Positions 1-6,763 of a stretch of 9,457 nt of DNA are shown here, one piece after another (position 1 is the first letter of the stretch; each line of letters begins with the position of its first letter). The position numbers and the translations under genes were made by a program. The notes below the pieces were generated by a model. The model was not told the DNA's origin. It made no database searches and saw only the letters and a list, made by a program, of their open reading frames with translations. Source of the stretch: Acidimicrobiia bacterium (lineage in GTDB: Bacteria; Actinomycetota; Acidimicrobiia; Acidimicrobiales; Bin134); the NCBI GenBank assembly GCA_009843565.1, contig VYDF01000082.1:1-9457 (forward strand). Reading direction: 5' to 3'.

Positions 1-3000
1 CTCCCCACTAACTCCCTAAGGCACCCCCACACCCGACGGCGGGTCACGACGTGGGCAGCGCTAGGCATTCTGGCGCTGCTCGCTACGCTTTTAACGCCCC
101 TGTCCACGGCGAGTGCGCAGGCTCCGGGAGTGCCTGATGCGCTCACATCACTTGGGGCGACACCCGGTGATGGGTCTGTCACGTTGACCTGGAGCACGCC
201 GGACGACAATGGCAGCACGATCCTTCGGTGGGAGTATCAGCAGACAACTCCCCCGACGAATTTGTGGATCCCCATTCCTGGCAGCCATCGGAATACTAAA
301 CGGCATACTGTCACTGGGTTGAGGAACGGTACCCTCTACCAGTTCCAGGTTCGGTCCATCAACAGTGTGGGTGCCGACGATGACGACGGAGACAGCTCAA
401 CTACGGCTGTGCGTGTGCTATCGGGCCCAATTGCAGCCGATGGCACAATCACCGCGGGTACCGTCAGACCGACTACCACACCGCCAGCCCCGCGCAATTT
501 GTCGGCTGCGCCTGGGAACTCAGAGGTCCATCTGTTCTGGACGCAAGTCTCAACTACGGTTGCGAACAACACCGGTACTGCGGCACCGCTGGCCACTAAC
601 GGGTATTCGGACATCACGAGCTACGAAATCCGGCAGAAGGCCGGCGATGGAAATTACTCCCCTTGGACCACCATCGTCGGCTCCAATCAGGCCACCGGTC
701 GACTCGCAGGTGCCGACGGAACCCTAAACACCAATGACGATGTGCCAGCACACACCGTCTCCGGCTTGACCAACGGCACGACTTACCAGTTCGAGATTCG
801 GGCCCAGAACCGCAATGGCCCGGGAGCTGCTTCCGAGACACAGCCGGTGACGATCGCCTCTACTCCGGGGCGTCCCCGTTCGCTGACTGCAGTGCCCGGC
901 AACGGTCAGGTTGCTTTGTCGTGGACGGCCAGCAGCAATGGCGGCTCGCCGATCACGAGTTGGCAGTTCCGTCTAGCACTAGCGGCAGGCACCTTCACGA
1001 ATGACGATCCTGCCACCCCGGCCAACGAAGCCGCTCCTGCTTGGATCACCATTCCCGGCAGCAATGCCGACACCACGAGCTACACCGTGGTCAGCTTGGA
1101 CAACGAGCAGGAGTACAAGTTCCAGGTCCGTGCGGTAAACGCCCTCGGTGCGGGCAGTATTGCTGAGAGCGCGGTTGTGAACCCGGGAATGGCTCCCGGT
1201 GCGCCGACAGTCTTGTCGGGCGCTGCGTCGGAAAACTCCGTCACCTTGACCTGGATGCCACCTCTCAATGCTGCCGATAGCAGCCTCAATGACGGTGGCT
1301 CCCCGATCATCCGCTACGAGTATTCGCAAAAGGCTGGCAACAGCGACTACGGCGAGTGGACGGCCATACCAGCAAATGCCCTCTTCCCAACTACTGGTAC
1401 TCCCCTAACTGCGGCTTCCACTGACGCTGAACGGACCAATCGGGTCCTTCTCACTACTACTGCGGTAGATCTCACTGATGCCACCGACGACGTGGCTGGT
1501 ATGGGTACGGAAATAAAGGGCTTGACCGCGGGCACGGCATATCTGTTTAGGGTTCGGGCCGTCAACGCCACTGGTGCCGGTGAGCCTGACACGATGGCGA
1601 GGCCCGCGTACCCGGGCACCAAGCCTCCGGCCCCGGCCAGCCTGAACGCACGCGCCGTCTATGACGCGGGCAGCGGCAATGCCGCAATTACCCTGTCATG
1701 GGCTTCCGGCGGCGACGGCGGCTCCCCCATCACCAATTGGCAGTACGTGACTGCCACATCGCTGACTGACTTGGCCACTGCTGCGGCTACCCCGGCGTCT
1801 TGGGTGAACATTTGCGACAACACCACGGGCAGAGCTCCGACCTGCGCTTCTACCACAAGCGTCACGGTGCCTCGTGCACGGACAGCTACTGGTACGTTGC
1901 CCGACGGTACCTTGACCTTTGTGGATAGGACCACCAATGCCGCGACTCCGGCTTTGAGCACAGCGGAACACCACTTCATTATTCGGGCAGTCAACGCCCG
2001 AGGAGCCGGCTTCCAGTCCGGTACCGACAGCGCCAGCTTTGCCACAACGGTTCCCTCTGCGCCCCCGGCCGTGTACATCAACACAACCACGTCTGCGGTC
2101 GGAACTACCCCTGGCACCATCGTTCTGACCTGGGCGCCTTCAGTTGATGGCGGTTCCACCATTCTCCGCTACGAATATTCCGTGAAAGTCGGAGACGGTT
2201 CGTGGGGTGCGTGGGTGCGCGGTACTGCGGCTGCCACCGCAACCTATACAGTGCCGCTTGGCACTCCGGCTGGCACCCCGCATACGTTCAGAGTTCGGGC
2301 ATTGAACCAAGGAGGCAGGGGCATCGGTTCCCATACTGAGTCCGCTTCAGTCGCTGCCGGCGCCCCAGGGACTCCTGGTGCGAATGACTTGACTGCTACT
2401 GCCACCCTCGGCACCCGCACTATCAACGCCCCGTCACTAGTGGCACAACCGGGAACGACTCAGGTCACCTTGATCCTGGTGGGCACCACCGGCAGCACCA
2501 CCGCCACCGACACCCGTTGGGAATACTCGTACAAGGTCGGTGATGGCGAGTACGGCAATTGGACGTTCAACACCAACGCCACCAACTTCAATGGCGCAGC
2601 CGGTGACGGCACTGGCGGCTTGGTTGTTGACGGCTTGCAGAACGGCGTGCCCCACACCTTCAGGATCCGCGCACTAAACGATTCGTTGAGCAGCCCCATT
2701 CTTGAGTCCAACATGGCAGTTCCCGGGGTTACTCCTCCGGCACCGCAGGGGCTGACCGCCCAGGCAGGCGACCGGAGCATCACGTTGTCGTGGACCTCAG
2801 GAGGCAGCGGCGGCCCGCCGATCACTGGTTGGCAGTACTGCGGAGGCGAGAGCGTTGACGTCAGTGCCGATGGCACTGGTGCAGGCACCACCAAGTGCGG
2901 TACTGATGCCGGTGCCGCCAGCGCCGGCTGGACCCCCATTCAGCCCAGCGGCCCCGACACCACCCAGTACACCATTGGTCCTCCCGCAAACGCCCTCACC

Positions 3001-5103
3001 AACGGCGCCCGCCACACCTATCTGGTGCGGGCTGTGAATGTCATTGGTGCCGGTGCCAGGGCTCAAGCGAATCCGGCCACGCCGGGCAAGGCTCCGAGTG
3101 CTCCTGCTCGAGTGGTCGCAGACCCAGGCAACGGCCAAGTCACCATCACGGTGGATGCGCCGATAGCCAACCCGCTCGATCCCGGTCGCACGGTTACGGG
3201 CTACCAGGTTCGCAAGAGCATGAACGGTGGCGCTTACGACGCCTGGGAGTCCCTGGGCACGAGTTCACCTGCACCATTGACTGCCCAGAATCCAGGCGTC
3301 GCGATAACTGGTCTCGTCAACGGTGCTAGCTACACCTTCCAGGTTCGGGCCGTGAACGCTTTCGGTCCTGGTGCCGAGACCGACTCGAACCCGGTCACTC
3401 CGGTGGGTGCTCCCACCGCGGGCGAGCTGGGTGCTGATGCCGGCGATGGCCAGGTGACCCTCTCTTGGGCTCCGGGCAGCAGCGGCGGCAGTGCCGTCAC
3501 CAAGTGGCAGTACCGCCAGAGCGAGTCCGGCGGCGGCTACGGCGCATGGACCGACATCGACGGCAGCGATGCCAGTACCTCCAGCCATACCGTGTCTGGC
3601 CTGTCCAACGGCACCAGCTACACCTTCCAGGTGCGGGCAGTGTCTGCGGTGAGCACGAGCGTCCCGATTACATCGGCTGCGACCACTCCGGGCACGATTC
3701 CGGCGGCTCCGTCGGTGTCGGCTATGCGAGGCAATGGCCAGGTCGACCTGTCGTGGACTGCTGGCACTGCTGCTGGCGCTGGTCCTACCACTGGTTGGCA
3801 GGTCCGCACCGATGACGGCGAGTGGATGGACGTCGACGGCGCTGACACCTCCAGCTACTCCGTGACCGGCCTCATGAACGGCACCGCCTACACCTTCGAG
3901 GTGCGGGCAGTGAACTCCTTCGGTGCTGGTCCGGCCGGCATGGCCTCGGCCACCCCGGCCACTACCCCATCGGCTCCTGCTGTGAGCGCTATGCGCGGCG
4001 ACGGCAGTACCTCGGTGTCGTGGACTGCGGGCGACGATGGCGGCTCGGCGGTCACCGGTTGGCAGGTGCAGGTGAATGGCGGCGGCTGGACCGACGTCAT
4101 GGCCGACTCCATGAGCGTGTCGGTGGACACCGACGACGGCACCGCCTACACCTTCGAGGTGCGAGGCGTGAACGACGTGGGCGAAGGCGCCGCAGGCTCG
4201 GCCATGGTCGAAGCCGGTTCTACTCCGGCTGCGCCCACGGTCACCGCCGCTGGCGGCGACGGCTCCATCACGGTGTCGTGGACCGCAGGCGACGACGGCG
4301 GCTCGAGCATCTCCGCTTGGAACTACCGCATGAAGGTCAGCATCGGCGACTACGGCGATTGGATGGAGGCCTCGGCCGACACCATGAGCGTCACCCTCTC
4401 CGATCTGGGCAGCGGTACCGGCGTGCTCTCCTACACCTTCCAGGTGCGAGGCGTGAACGGCGTCGGCGAAGGCGCTGCTGGTACCTCTAACGAGGCTTCC
4501 CCGGTTGCGGCTCCGCCCGCCAACGGAGTGTTCTACTCCGGCGTGGTTACTGGCCCGGACTTCTGCGCCAACCTCTCCTTGGGAGGCGCCCGGTTGTTCG
4601 CCCATGACGGCGACGGCGACGGCGTGGCGGACGTGTGCTCACTGCCTTACACCCGCCGCGAGGCCATCGCCCGCCAGAGCGCGGTGGAGGCCCTGAGCCT
4701 TCAGTACGCCTCCGAGTACGCCAGGCTGGTAAACGCAGCCTGTGCCATGAGCGAGGGCGAAGGTGCCTGCGGTGGCGAGACATTGAGTGCTCCGCCGGCC
4801 GTGGCGATCAACGACGGCGGACCCTACTACTCAGGTGTCATCACCGGCCCGACCTACTGCGCCAACCGGTCGCTGGGCGGGCCCACTACCTACCCACACG
4901 ACAATGACAAGGACGGCGTGGCCGAGGTTTGCGCCCTGCCCTACTCCCGCCGTGAGGCCATCGCCCGCCAGCTGGCCGGCGACGTTCTCGCAGCCTCTTA
5001 TCCATCAGACTTCAGGCGAGAGCTGGCTTCGGCCTGCCGAGGCCTGACCGGCGCCAACTACGGGGACGACCCCGCCGACTTGGCCCGGGACGCGTGCGCA
5101 TAA
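1..5103 (+). CDS. Giant secreted fibronectin type III repeat protein (5' partial)
   Basis: The frame is open from base 1, so the start codon lies upstream of the window; the GTG at 130 is internal. Visible residues 12-39 form a signal peptide: RRR, a hydrophobic run (about 18-34) and an ASA site before Q40, predicting Sec export. About 13 FN3-like domains follow, starting near nt 133, 481, 871, 1192, 1621, 2053, 2377, 2734, 3091, 3409, 3700, 3967 and 4225. Each has a V-x-L-x-W strand, an I-x-x-W/Y-x-Y strand, an N-G-T-x-Y-x-F-x-V-R-A-V-N strand and a Pro-rich linker. Domains 2, 4, 5 and 8 carry long loop insertions. Domains 5 and 8 hold the only cysteines of the FN3 part (residues 605/615 and 947/966). 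Two homologous Cys-rich modules with DxDxDG loops close the protein. I see no LPxTG motif and no C-terminal membrane segment, so it is probably released or held non-covalently. Tandem FN3 domains usually bind proteins or glycans; adhesion or matrix function is inferred. The domain count is approximate. Confidence 0.93.
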   Translation, partial: LPTNSLRHPHTRRRVTTWAALGILALLATLLTPLSTASAQAPGVPDALTSLGATPGDGSVTLTWSTPDDNGSTILRWEYQQTTPPTNLWIPIPGSHRNTKRHTVTGLRNGTLYQFQVRSINSVGADDDDGDSSTTAVRVLSGPIAADGTITAGTVRPTTTPPAPRNLSAAPGNSEVHLFWTQVSTTVANNTGTAAPLATNGYSDITSYEIRQKAGDGNYSPWTTIVGSNQATGRLAGADGTLNTNDDVPAHTVSGLTNGTTYQFEIRAQNRNGPGAASETQPVTIASTPGRPRSLTAVPGNGQVALSWTASSNGGSPITSWQFRLALAAGTFTNDDPATPANEAAPAWITIPGSNADTTSYTVVSLDNEQEYKFQVRAVNALGAGSIAESAVVNPGMAPGAPTVLSGAASENSVTLTWMPPLNAADSSLNDGGSPIIRYEYSQKAGNSDYGEWTAIPANALFPTTGTPLTAASTDAERTNRVLLTTTAVDLTDATDDVAGMGTEIKGLTAGTAYLFRVRAVNATGAGEPDTMARPAYPGTKPPAPASLNARAVYDAGSGNAAITLSWASGGDGGSPITNWQYVTATSLTDLATAAATPASWVNICDNTTGRAPTCASTTSVTVPRARTATGTLPDGTLTFVDRTTNAATPALSTAEHHFIIRAVNARGAGFQSGTDSASFATTVPSAPPAVYINTTTSAVGTTPGTIVLTWAPSVDGGSTILRYEYSVKVGDGSWGAWVRGTAAATATYTVPLGTPAGTPHTFRVRALNQGGRGIGSHTESASVAAGAPGTPGANDLTATATLGTRTINAPSLVAQPGTTQVTLILVGTTGSTTATDTRWEYSYKVGDGEYGNWTFNTNATNFNGAAGDGTGGLVVDGLQNGVPHTFRIRALNDSLSSPILESNMAVPGVTPPAPQGLTAQAGDRSITLSWTSGGSGGPPITGWQYCGGESVDVSADGTGAGTTKCGTDAGAASAGWTPIQPSGPDTTQYTIGPPANALTNGARHTYLVRAVNVIGAGARAQANPATPGKAPSAPARVVADPGNGQVTITVDAPIANPLDPGRTVTGYQVRKSMNGGAYDAWESLGTSSPAPLTAQNPGVAITGLVNGASYTFQVRAVNAFGPGAETDSNPVTPVGAPTAGELGADAGDGQVTLSWAPGSSGGSAVTKWQYRQSESGGGYGAWTDIDGSDASTSSHTVSGLSNGTSYTFQVRAVSAVSTSVPITSAATTPGTIPAAPSVSAMRGNGQVDLSWTAGTAAGAGPTTGWQVRTDDGEWMDVDGADTSSYSVTGLMNGTAYTFEVRAVNSFGAGPAGMASATPATTPSAPAVSAMRGDGSTSVSWTAGDDGGSAVTGWQVQVNGGGWTDVMADSMSVSVDTDDGTAYTFEVRGVNDVGEGAAGSAMVEAGSTPAAPTVTAAGGDGSITVSWTAGDDGGSSISAWNYRMKVSIGDYGDWMEASADTMSVTLSDLGSGTGVLSYTFQVRGVNGVGEGAAGTSNEASPVAAPPANGVFYSGVVTGPDFCANLSLGGARLFAHDGDGDGVADVCSLPYTRREAIARQSAVEALSLQYASEYARLVNAACAMSEGEGACGGETLSAPPAVAINDGGPYYSGVITGPTYCANRSLGGPTTYPHDNDKDGVAEVCALPYSRREAIARQLAGDVLAASYPSDFRRELASACRGLTGANYGDDPADLARDACA
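4525..5103 (+). repeat. Tandem C-terminal Cys/Asp module, two copies
   Basis: This is the end of the giant protein. Copy 1 begins near 4525 (GVFYSGVVTGPDFCAN) and copy 2 near 4819 (GPYYSGVITGPTYCAN). Both share YSGVxTGPxxCANxSLGG, then a D-x-D-x-D-G-V-A-D/E-V-C loop, then LPYxRREAIARQ, a helix of about 25 residues, and further cysteines. Each copy has four cysteines in equivalent places, which suggests two disulfides per module. The DxDxDG loop followed by Cys resembles the calcium-binding loop of Excalibur and related extracellular EF-hand-like motifs, but the surrounding sequence is not a textbook Excalibur domain. Calcium binding and a cell-surface role are inferences. Confidence 0.75.
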
Positions 5104-5118
5104 GCGCAAAAACTCATA

Positions 5119-5140
5119 GCCGGTTTCATTAGAAACCGGC
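5119..5140 (+). terminator. Perfect hairpin 1 of copy A after the giant gene
   Basis: A perfect 9-bp stem, GCCGGTTTC against GAAACCGGC, closes an ATTA loop 15 bases after the stop codon. No U-tract follows (next bases CCTGAGAAAA), so on its own it is a weak intrinsic terminator. It may act with the second hairpin or protect the mRNA 3' end. Confidence 0.5.
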
Positions 5141-5162
5141 CCTGAGAAAACTAGCCAAAGCT

Positions 5163-5203
5163 GGCTCCCCCGGTTGGTCCAACCACCGGGGGAGCCGGTG
5201 TTT
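5163..5203 (+). terminator. Hairpin 2 of copy A with short U-rich tail
   Basis: A perfect 11-bp GC-rich stem pairs GGCTCCCCCGG (5163-5173) with CCGGGGGAGCC (5186-5196). It encloses a 12-base loop and is followed by GGTGTTT. The strong stem with a short T run fits a rho-independent terminator for the upstream gene, although the T run is brief. Copy B keeps the same stem. Confidence 0.55.
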
Positions 5204-5204
5204 A

Positions 5205-5266
5205 ACCAGCACAGTGCTGGTATGGTGAGGCCAAATACTTCCCCCTCTTCAACCCTCCTTGAGGGG
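5205..5266 (+). promoter_or_regulatory. Leader of the coiled-coil gene: palindrome, -10-like box, SD hairpin
   Basis: A 17-bp palindrome, ACCAGCACAGTGCTGGT (5205-5221), abuts a TATGGT -10-like box (5221-5226, TANNNT type). No convincing -35 is seen. The 38 bases 5221-5258 recur on the minus strand at 6814-6777 with 6 differences. Just before the start codon, CCCTC (5253-5257) can pair with GAGGG (5261-5265) and so hide the GAGGGG Shine-Dalgarno sequence. That would suit translational control of the gene at 5272. A 17-codon ORF (ATG 5222, TGA 5273-5275) overlaps that gene's ATG but has no ribosome binding site. Promoter and operator roles are inferred. Confidence 0.35.
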
Positions 5267-5271
5267 AAAGC

Positions 5272-5691
5272 ATGAATGCAATTGTTTCTGCATTGGTCGG
5301 CTCCGGGGTAACCGGACTGATTGGTTGGGTGATCATGGTGGTTAGGAACAGGCGAAAAGAGAAAGGGGATCGACTAGGCGACCTCCGCCTGGACGTGAAC
5401 GCCCGGTTTGCCGAGCACCGCGACGAGATGAACCGGTGCTTCGATAAGAACCGTGAGGACGTGAACGCCCGGTTTGCCGAGCACCGCGACGAGATGAACC
5501 GGCGCTTCGACGAGCAAAGGGCTGAATCTGAGAAGCGCTTTGCTGCCATCCTCGAAGAGTTCAAAGGGCTAGAGGTCAGGTTCACCAACGAGCTCAAAGG
5601 GATGGAGCTCCGGCTCACAGAAAAGATCACCAGCGAGAACAAAGGCTTGGAACTTCGGCTCACAGAAAAGATCACCAGCGAGAGCCGATAA
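5272..5691 (+). CDS. Small membrane-anchored coiled-coil protein (139 aa)
   Basis: I do not recognise a named family. Residues 4-24 form one hydrophobic membrane helix, followed by a basic RNRRKEK stretch; the positive-inside rule puts the C-terminal part in the cytoplasm. From residue 41 the chain is a charged helix with an 11-residue period: phenylalanines at 46, 57, 68, 79 and 90, usually as R-F. This is a hendecad coiled coil, and two 22-residue blocks (41-62, 63-84) are nearly identical. Residues 109-123 and 124-138 are then a 15-residue tandem repeat (KGMELRLTEKITSEN / KGLELRLTEKITSES). The ATG start is supported by GAGGGG 5 bases upstream. The gene sits between repeat copies A and B, with B starting at the base after its stop codon. 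Its role may be structural or oligomerising at the membrane, or in a phage- or TA-like accessory function; none is shown by sequence. Confidence 0.8.
   Translation: MNAIVSALVGSGVTGLIGWVIMVVRNRRKEKGDRLGDLRLDVNARFAEHRDEMNRCFDKNREDVNARFAEHRDEMNRRFDEQRAESEKRFAAILEEFKGLEVRFTNELKGMELRLTEKITSENKGLELRLTEKITSESR
5392..5523 (+). repeat. 66-bp tandem duplication inside the coiled-coil gene
   Basis: Units 5392-5457 and 5458-5523 each encode 22 residues (two hendecads) beginning DVNARFAEHRDEMNR. The first 53 bases or so differ at a single position, and the ends diverge. The near-identity at silent sites implies a recent in-frame duplication. Confidence 0.85.
5596..5685 (+). repeat. 45-bp tandem duplication near the 3' end of the coiled-coil gene
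   Basis: Units 5596-5640 and 5641-5685 each encode a 15-residue block, KGxELRLTEKITSEx. The stretch CGGCTCACAGAAAAGATCAC (5611, 5656) is identical in both. This second duplication in the same gene has a different period, so the coil has been lengthened at least twice. Confidence 0.8.
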
Positions 5692-5814
5692 GGGCGTAGG
5701 CGCTAAAGCTCAAAGCCGGCCCCACGAGGGGACCGGCCCTGAGAAAACTAGCCGTAGCTGGCTCCCCCGGTTGGTGTAATCGCCGGGGGAGCCGGTGTTT
5801 AACCAGCACAGTGC
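5692..5814 (+). repeat. Intergenic double-hairpin element, copy B
   Basis: It starts immediately after the TAA of the coiled-coil gene. Bases 5692-5771 match copy C (7047-7126) at 79 of 80 positions. Hairpin 1 is GCCGGCCCC (5715-5723), loop ACGA, GGGG, a bulged A, then CCGGC (to 5737). Hairpin 2 pairs 5760-5770 with 5783-5793 (11 bp, as in copy A) and is followed by GGTGTTT. Its tail, 5783-5814, is identical to copy A over 32 bases and stops in the middle of copy A's palindrome. It probably terminates the coiled-coil transcript. Confidence 0.85.
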
Positions 5815-5934
5815 CACCCAGGCATAGCCGAGTTGGCCTCCCGATCACATGGCGGTAAAGGGCTTGATGCCTCCCGACAATCCGGGTAGCGTGCTAGGTG
5901 AAGTCCCTAGTCTCTGTCATGTGGCTAGGCCCAT
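5815..5934. other. Unassigned spacer
   Basis: No convincing gene is present. It contains a 9-bp direct repeat GCCTCCCGA (5836-5844 and 5869-5877) and a small CTAGG/CCTAG inverted repeat near 5894-5911. A 46-codon plus-strand ORF from ATG 5849 has no ribosome binding site and runs through the following terminator. I looked for a tRNA (T-arm, CCA end) and did not find one. Confidence 0.4.
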
Positions 5935-5960
5935 CAGAAACCCGCTTCGGCGGGTTTCTG
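5935..5960 (-). terminator. Bidirectional terminator downstream of the NYN gene
   Basis: A perfect 11-bp stem, CAGAAACCCGC / GCGGGTTTCTG, closes a TTCG tetraloop four bases beyond the NYN gene's TGA. The stable tetraloop and the T-rich 3' arm on either strand fit a terminator between convergent transcripts: the NYN operon on the minus strand and the coiled-coil/copy B side on the plus strand. Confidence 0.75.
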
Positions 5961-5964
5961 TGCT

Positions 5965-6600
5965 TCATGCCCACGGCCTCGGTTTGTAGATCTTTCTCCC
6001 GCTTTCGTTGACGACGGGATTCGGTAGCTGCGATCTTCGAAGAATGCCCTCATCCAGCGTGCGCTTGTCCGAACTCCGGAGAACACGCTGTTGATTCCTC
6101 TGTTCGTGGGGATTGACGGTAATGACGGTGATACCTTCCCGCTCGGCGATGTCCACGGGAGCCTGGAGATCGCTGTCGTTGGACATCACGAGCGCCACGT
6201 CCATCTCATGGTGACACGAGTCCCTGACGAGGTATGCGGCCAGCGATGCGTCGGACCCCTTCTCCACGGTCCTCATGACTTCGACAAATTTTAGCTTGCC
6301 CTTCCTCAATTCCTTAGCAAGGGGCAGCCTCGCTGGAGACTCCTTGAATTGGCCCTTGTGAATTTCGATCTCTGAGTGTTCTTCTAGTGCCTGCAAGTAG
6401 ACGCCCTGTCGCTGAGAGACGGTGCTGTCATTCAGCCTGTTTTTGGCGGGAGCGGTGAAGTACCGCACTGTGTTGATTTCGTGTCCGCCAAGCAGGTCTT
6501 GGGCTAAGGCGCGGTAGTCCAACCACTTCAGATGAGGGCGGTGTTTCAGCGCGCCGTAGTAAAAGTTGAATCCGTCAACATAGACATTGGCTCTAAGCAT
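5965..6600 (-). CDS. NYN (LabA/DUF88-type, PIN-like) putative RNase
   Basis: The 211-aa protein reads MLRANVYVDGFNFYYGAL at its start, the usual N-terminal strand of NYN domains (Nedd4-BP1/YacP/LabA). The expected acidic metal-site motifs are in order: D9 and N12 in VDGFN, D117 in EKGSD and D142/D144 in SNDSDL, followed by the strand EGITVITVNP. These proteins share the PIN-like fold and are predicted or shown metal-dependent RNases acting on RNA in the cytoplasm. The C-terminal 35 residues or so are basic and may contact RNA. I chose the ATG at 6600 because homologous NYN proteins begin at this strand. The in-frame start at 6636 would add 12 unrelated residues and overlap the upstream ORF further. 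The ATG lies inside the end of that ORF (TAG 6595-6593), which suggests translational coupling. The substrate is unknown. Confidence 0.88.
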   Translation of the reverse strand: MLRANVYVDGFNFYYGALKHRPHLKWLDYRALAQDLLGGHEINTVRYFTAPAKNRLNDSTVSQRQGVYLQALEEHSEIEIHKGQFKESPARLPLAKELRKGKLKFVEVMRTVEKGSDASLAAYLVRDSCHHEMDVALVMSNDSDLQAPVDIAEREGITVITVNPHEQRNQQRVLRSSDKRTLDEGILRRSQLPNPVVNESGRKIYKPRPWA

Positions 6601-6754
6601 CGGTTCGTGAGCCAATGGTGCCCTCACCGCACGCAACTATGCGGCCTTGGCAGGGAGGGTGGGTGTCGAGCTTGGCCTCGATGCGGGCCAAGCGCTCCTC
6701 TTGGCCCTTGATCGCTACCTCCACCCGAACAAGACGTTCGCCGTGCAACAACAA
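6593..6754 (-). CDS. 53-aa coiled-coil peptide upstream of the NYN gene
   Basis: This short ORF opens with TTG at 6754 (TTG also at 6751 and 6748), about 9 bases after a purine-rich GGAGGGGAG (6772-6764). It ends with TAG overlapping the NYN ATG by 8 bases. Residues 5-30 (GERLVRVEVAIKGQEERLARIEAKLD) form an amphipathic charged helix with spaced Leu/Val/Ile, a likely coiled coil; the tail contains two cysteines. Its leader matches that of the coiled-coil gene at 5272, although the proteins are not clearly homologous. The overlap suggests production together with the nuclease, perhaps as a partner or regulator; this is inference. The rare start codon and small size leave doubt, and it might be only a leader ORF. 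Confidence 0.5.
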   Translation of the reverse strand: MLLHGERLVRVEVAIKGQEERLARIEAKLDTHPPCQGRIVACGEGTIGSRTDA

Positions 6755-6763
6755 GATTTGTTT

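Larger units (their letters stand above)
5104..5217 (+). repeat. Intergenic double-hairpin element, copy A
   Basis: First of three same-orientation copies; the others start at 5692 and 7047. It begins directly after the TAA of the giant gene. Order: a leader like GCGCNAAANCTCANAGCCGG, hairpin 1 (5119-5140), the invariant linker CCTGAGAAAACTAGCC (5141-5156), hairpin 2 (5163-5196), then GGTGTTT and a tail ending AACCAGCACAGTGC. From 5136 to 5217 it matches copy B (5733-5814) with about 6 differences in 82 bases. By position it could terminate transcription of the giant gene or form its mRNA 3' end. It could equally be a dispersed REP/MITE-like repeat. Confidence 0.8.

Noticed and set aside
130..132. 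GTG at 130 as start of the FN3 protein
   Set aside because: It lies downstream of an in-frame signal peptide with an ASA cleavage site, and the frame is open to base 1, so the true start is upstream of the window.
3265..4605. 446-codon minus-strand open frame opposite the giant gene
   Set aside because: It is antisense to FN3 repeats, and its repeats mirror the FN3 period with no domain of its own.
5222..5275. 17-codon leader peptide overlapping the start of the coiled-coil gene (ATGA)
   Set aside because: It has no ribosome binding site and its ATG lies inside the -10-like box. Compared with the second leader copy, four of the six differences change first codon positions, so coding selection is not supported.
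5202..5675. 157-codon minus-strand ORF opposite the coiled-coil gene
   Set aside because: Its Ser/Phe-rich repeats are the antisense of the coil repeats; the plus-strand gene has a ribosome binding site, membrane helix and coiled-coil period.
5815..5934. Possible tRNA or riboswitch in the spacer
   Set aside because: No acceptor stem, T-arm or recognisable aptamer core could be drawn; only short repeats are present.
5849..5989. 46-codon plus-strand ORF in the spacer
   Set aside because: It has no ribosome binding site, spans the perfect terminator hairpin and runs into the end of the NYN gene.
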